Made by a program: the position numbers and the translations under genes. Below are positions 5,022-5,341 of a DNA stretch of 5,341 bases, one piece after another. Numbering within the stretch: the stretch's first letter is position 1; each line of letters starts with the position of its first letter. Origin of the DNA: Anaeroplasmataceae bacterium (GTDB lineage Bacteria > Bacillota_I > Bacilli_A > Acholeplasmatales > Anaeroplasmataceae); assembly GCA_029050385.1 (NCBI GenBank), contig JAIDMV010000322.1:1-5341 (forward strand), in the 5' to 3' direction. Below the pieces are notes generated by a model, which did no database searches, was not told where the DNA came from, and was given only the letters and a program-made list of their open reading frames with translations.

Positions 5022-5341
5022 ATGAAAGAAAGTAAAATTATTCAAACTATTGTATTAACAGCATTTATAGCCTTCATTATGTTTTTGACATTAAGCATTT
5101 TACCTATTAATCTTACAGAATCACTTCAAGCTGCAGCTGATTCTATGTCAGATTCAGAATTAGAAGGAGAAGCGGCACTGATTTATTATGGCGCAGTAGC
5201 GCTAACCATAGGACTAGCAGGAATTTTCTCATATGTCCTAGCAATTTTCATCCTTATTGCAAGCTTAATACTAGTTTTAGTTGCAGTGCATAATAGACAT
5301 TCTAATAATAAGTGGATAAGATATTTTAATTATTTCTTAGC
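5022..5341 (+). CDS. Unrecognised small membrane protein, 5' part (runs off the window)
   Basis: An open frame of 106 codons runs to the window edge without a stop. It begins at an ATG with a good ribosome binding site, 22 nt after sufB. The N terminus is short and basic (MKESK) and is followed by a hydrophobic segment at about 6-27. A polar, acidic loop comes next (about 30-52, with SDSELEGE). A long hydrophobic stretch follows at about 53-89, which could be one long or two closely spaced membrane helices (break near GIFSY). Then a basic patch (HNRHSNNKWIR, 90-100). The first segment could be an uncleaved anchor; I see no clear signal-peptidase site. I do not recognise the family. No terminator separates it from sufB, so it may be co-transcribed, though a separate promoter is possible. 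Position beside suf genes alone does not show a role in Fe-S assembly. Confidence 0.75.
   Translation, partial: MKESKIIQTIVLTAFIAFIMFLTLSILPINLTESLQAAADSMSDSELEGEAALIYYGAVALTIGLAGIFSYVLAIFILIASLILVLVAVHNRHSNNKWIRYFNYFL

Noticed and set aside
4969..5022. Repeated TAAGCTT at 4969-4975 and 5015-5021, the second within palindrome TAAGCTTA
   Set aside because: Seven-base repeat in AT-rich sequence with no extended similarity; too short to support a site or repeat element.

Overview
The window is a low-GC (roughly one-third G+C) stretch from a bacterium that looks like a Bacillota member. Strong AGGAGG-type ribosome binding sites, AT-rich codon choice, tight co-directional packing and a SUF operon that uses SufU as sulfur acceptor all point there. 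An anaerobic or gut Bacilli/Erysipelotrichia-like lineage is plausible but not proven. TGG encodes all tryptophans seen and no in-frame TGA occurs, so the standard bacterial code fits and the TGA-Trp code of mycoplasmas does not.

Layout, all on the + strand: (1) 1-274, the 3' end of an unrecognised gene. (2) 259-321, a candidate extended -10 promoter, short leader and ribosome binding site. (3) 322-4999, a complete five-gene SUF iron-sulfur cluster assembly operon in the order sufC-sufD-sufS-sufU-sufB, with junctions of 1-nt overlap, 4-nt gap, 9-nt gap and 8-nt overlap. (4) 5022-5341, the 5' end of an unrecognised membrane-protein gene, 22 nt after sufB with its own ribosome binding site and no visible terminator between. 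No stretch longer than about 50 bases is non-coding. No RNA gene, mobile element, CRISPR array or terminator was seen.

How the genes work together, from established knowledge of the families: SufS removes sulfur from cysteine as a persulfide on Cys358. SufU, a zinc protein, accepts that sulfur. The SufB-SufC-SufD scaffold assembles the cluster using SufC ATPase activity. The residues needed for each step are visible: Walker A/B and signature in SufC; PLP lysine, catalytic Cys and the zinc-swapping His in SufS; Cys/Asp/Cys/Cys zinc ligands in SufU; the Cys-His-Glu set in SufB and the matching His in SufD. No sufA, sufE, iscR-like or sufR-like gene is in the window.

I did not find a new system. 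This is a conserved housekeeping operon with a few local oddities. SufD is unusually short (265 residues), apparently lacking the N-terminal helical domain and part of the beta-helix. SufC carries a C-terminal tail with an acidic run and a Cys/His motif. SufU has an extra Cys beside a zinc ligand. An unknown membrane protein follows sufB closely.
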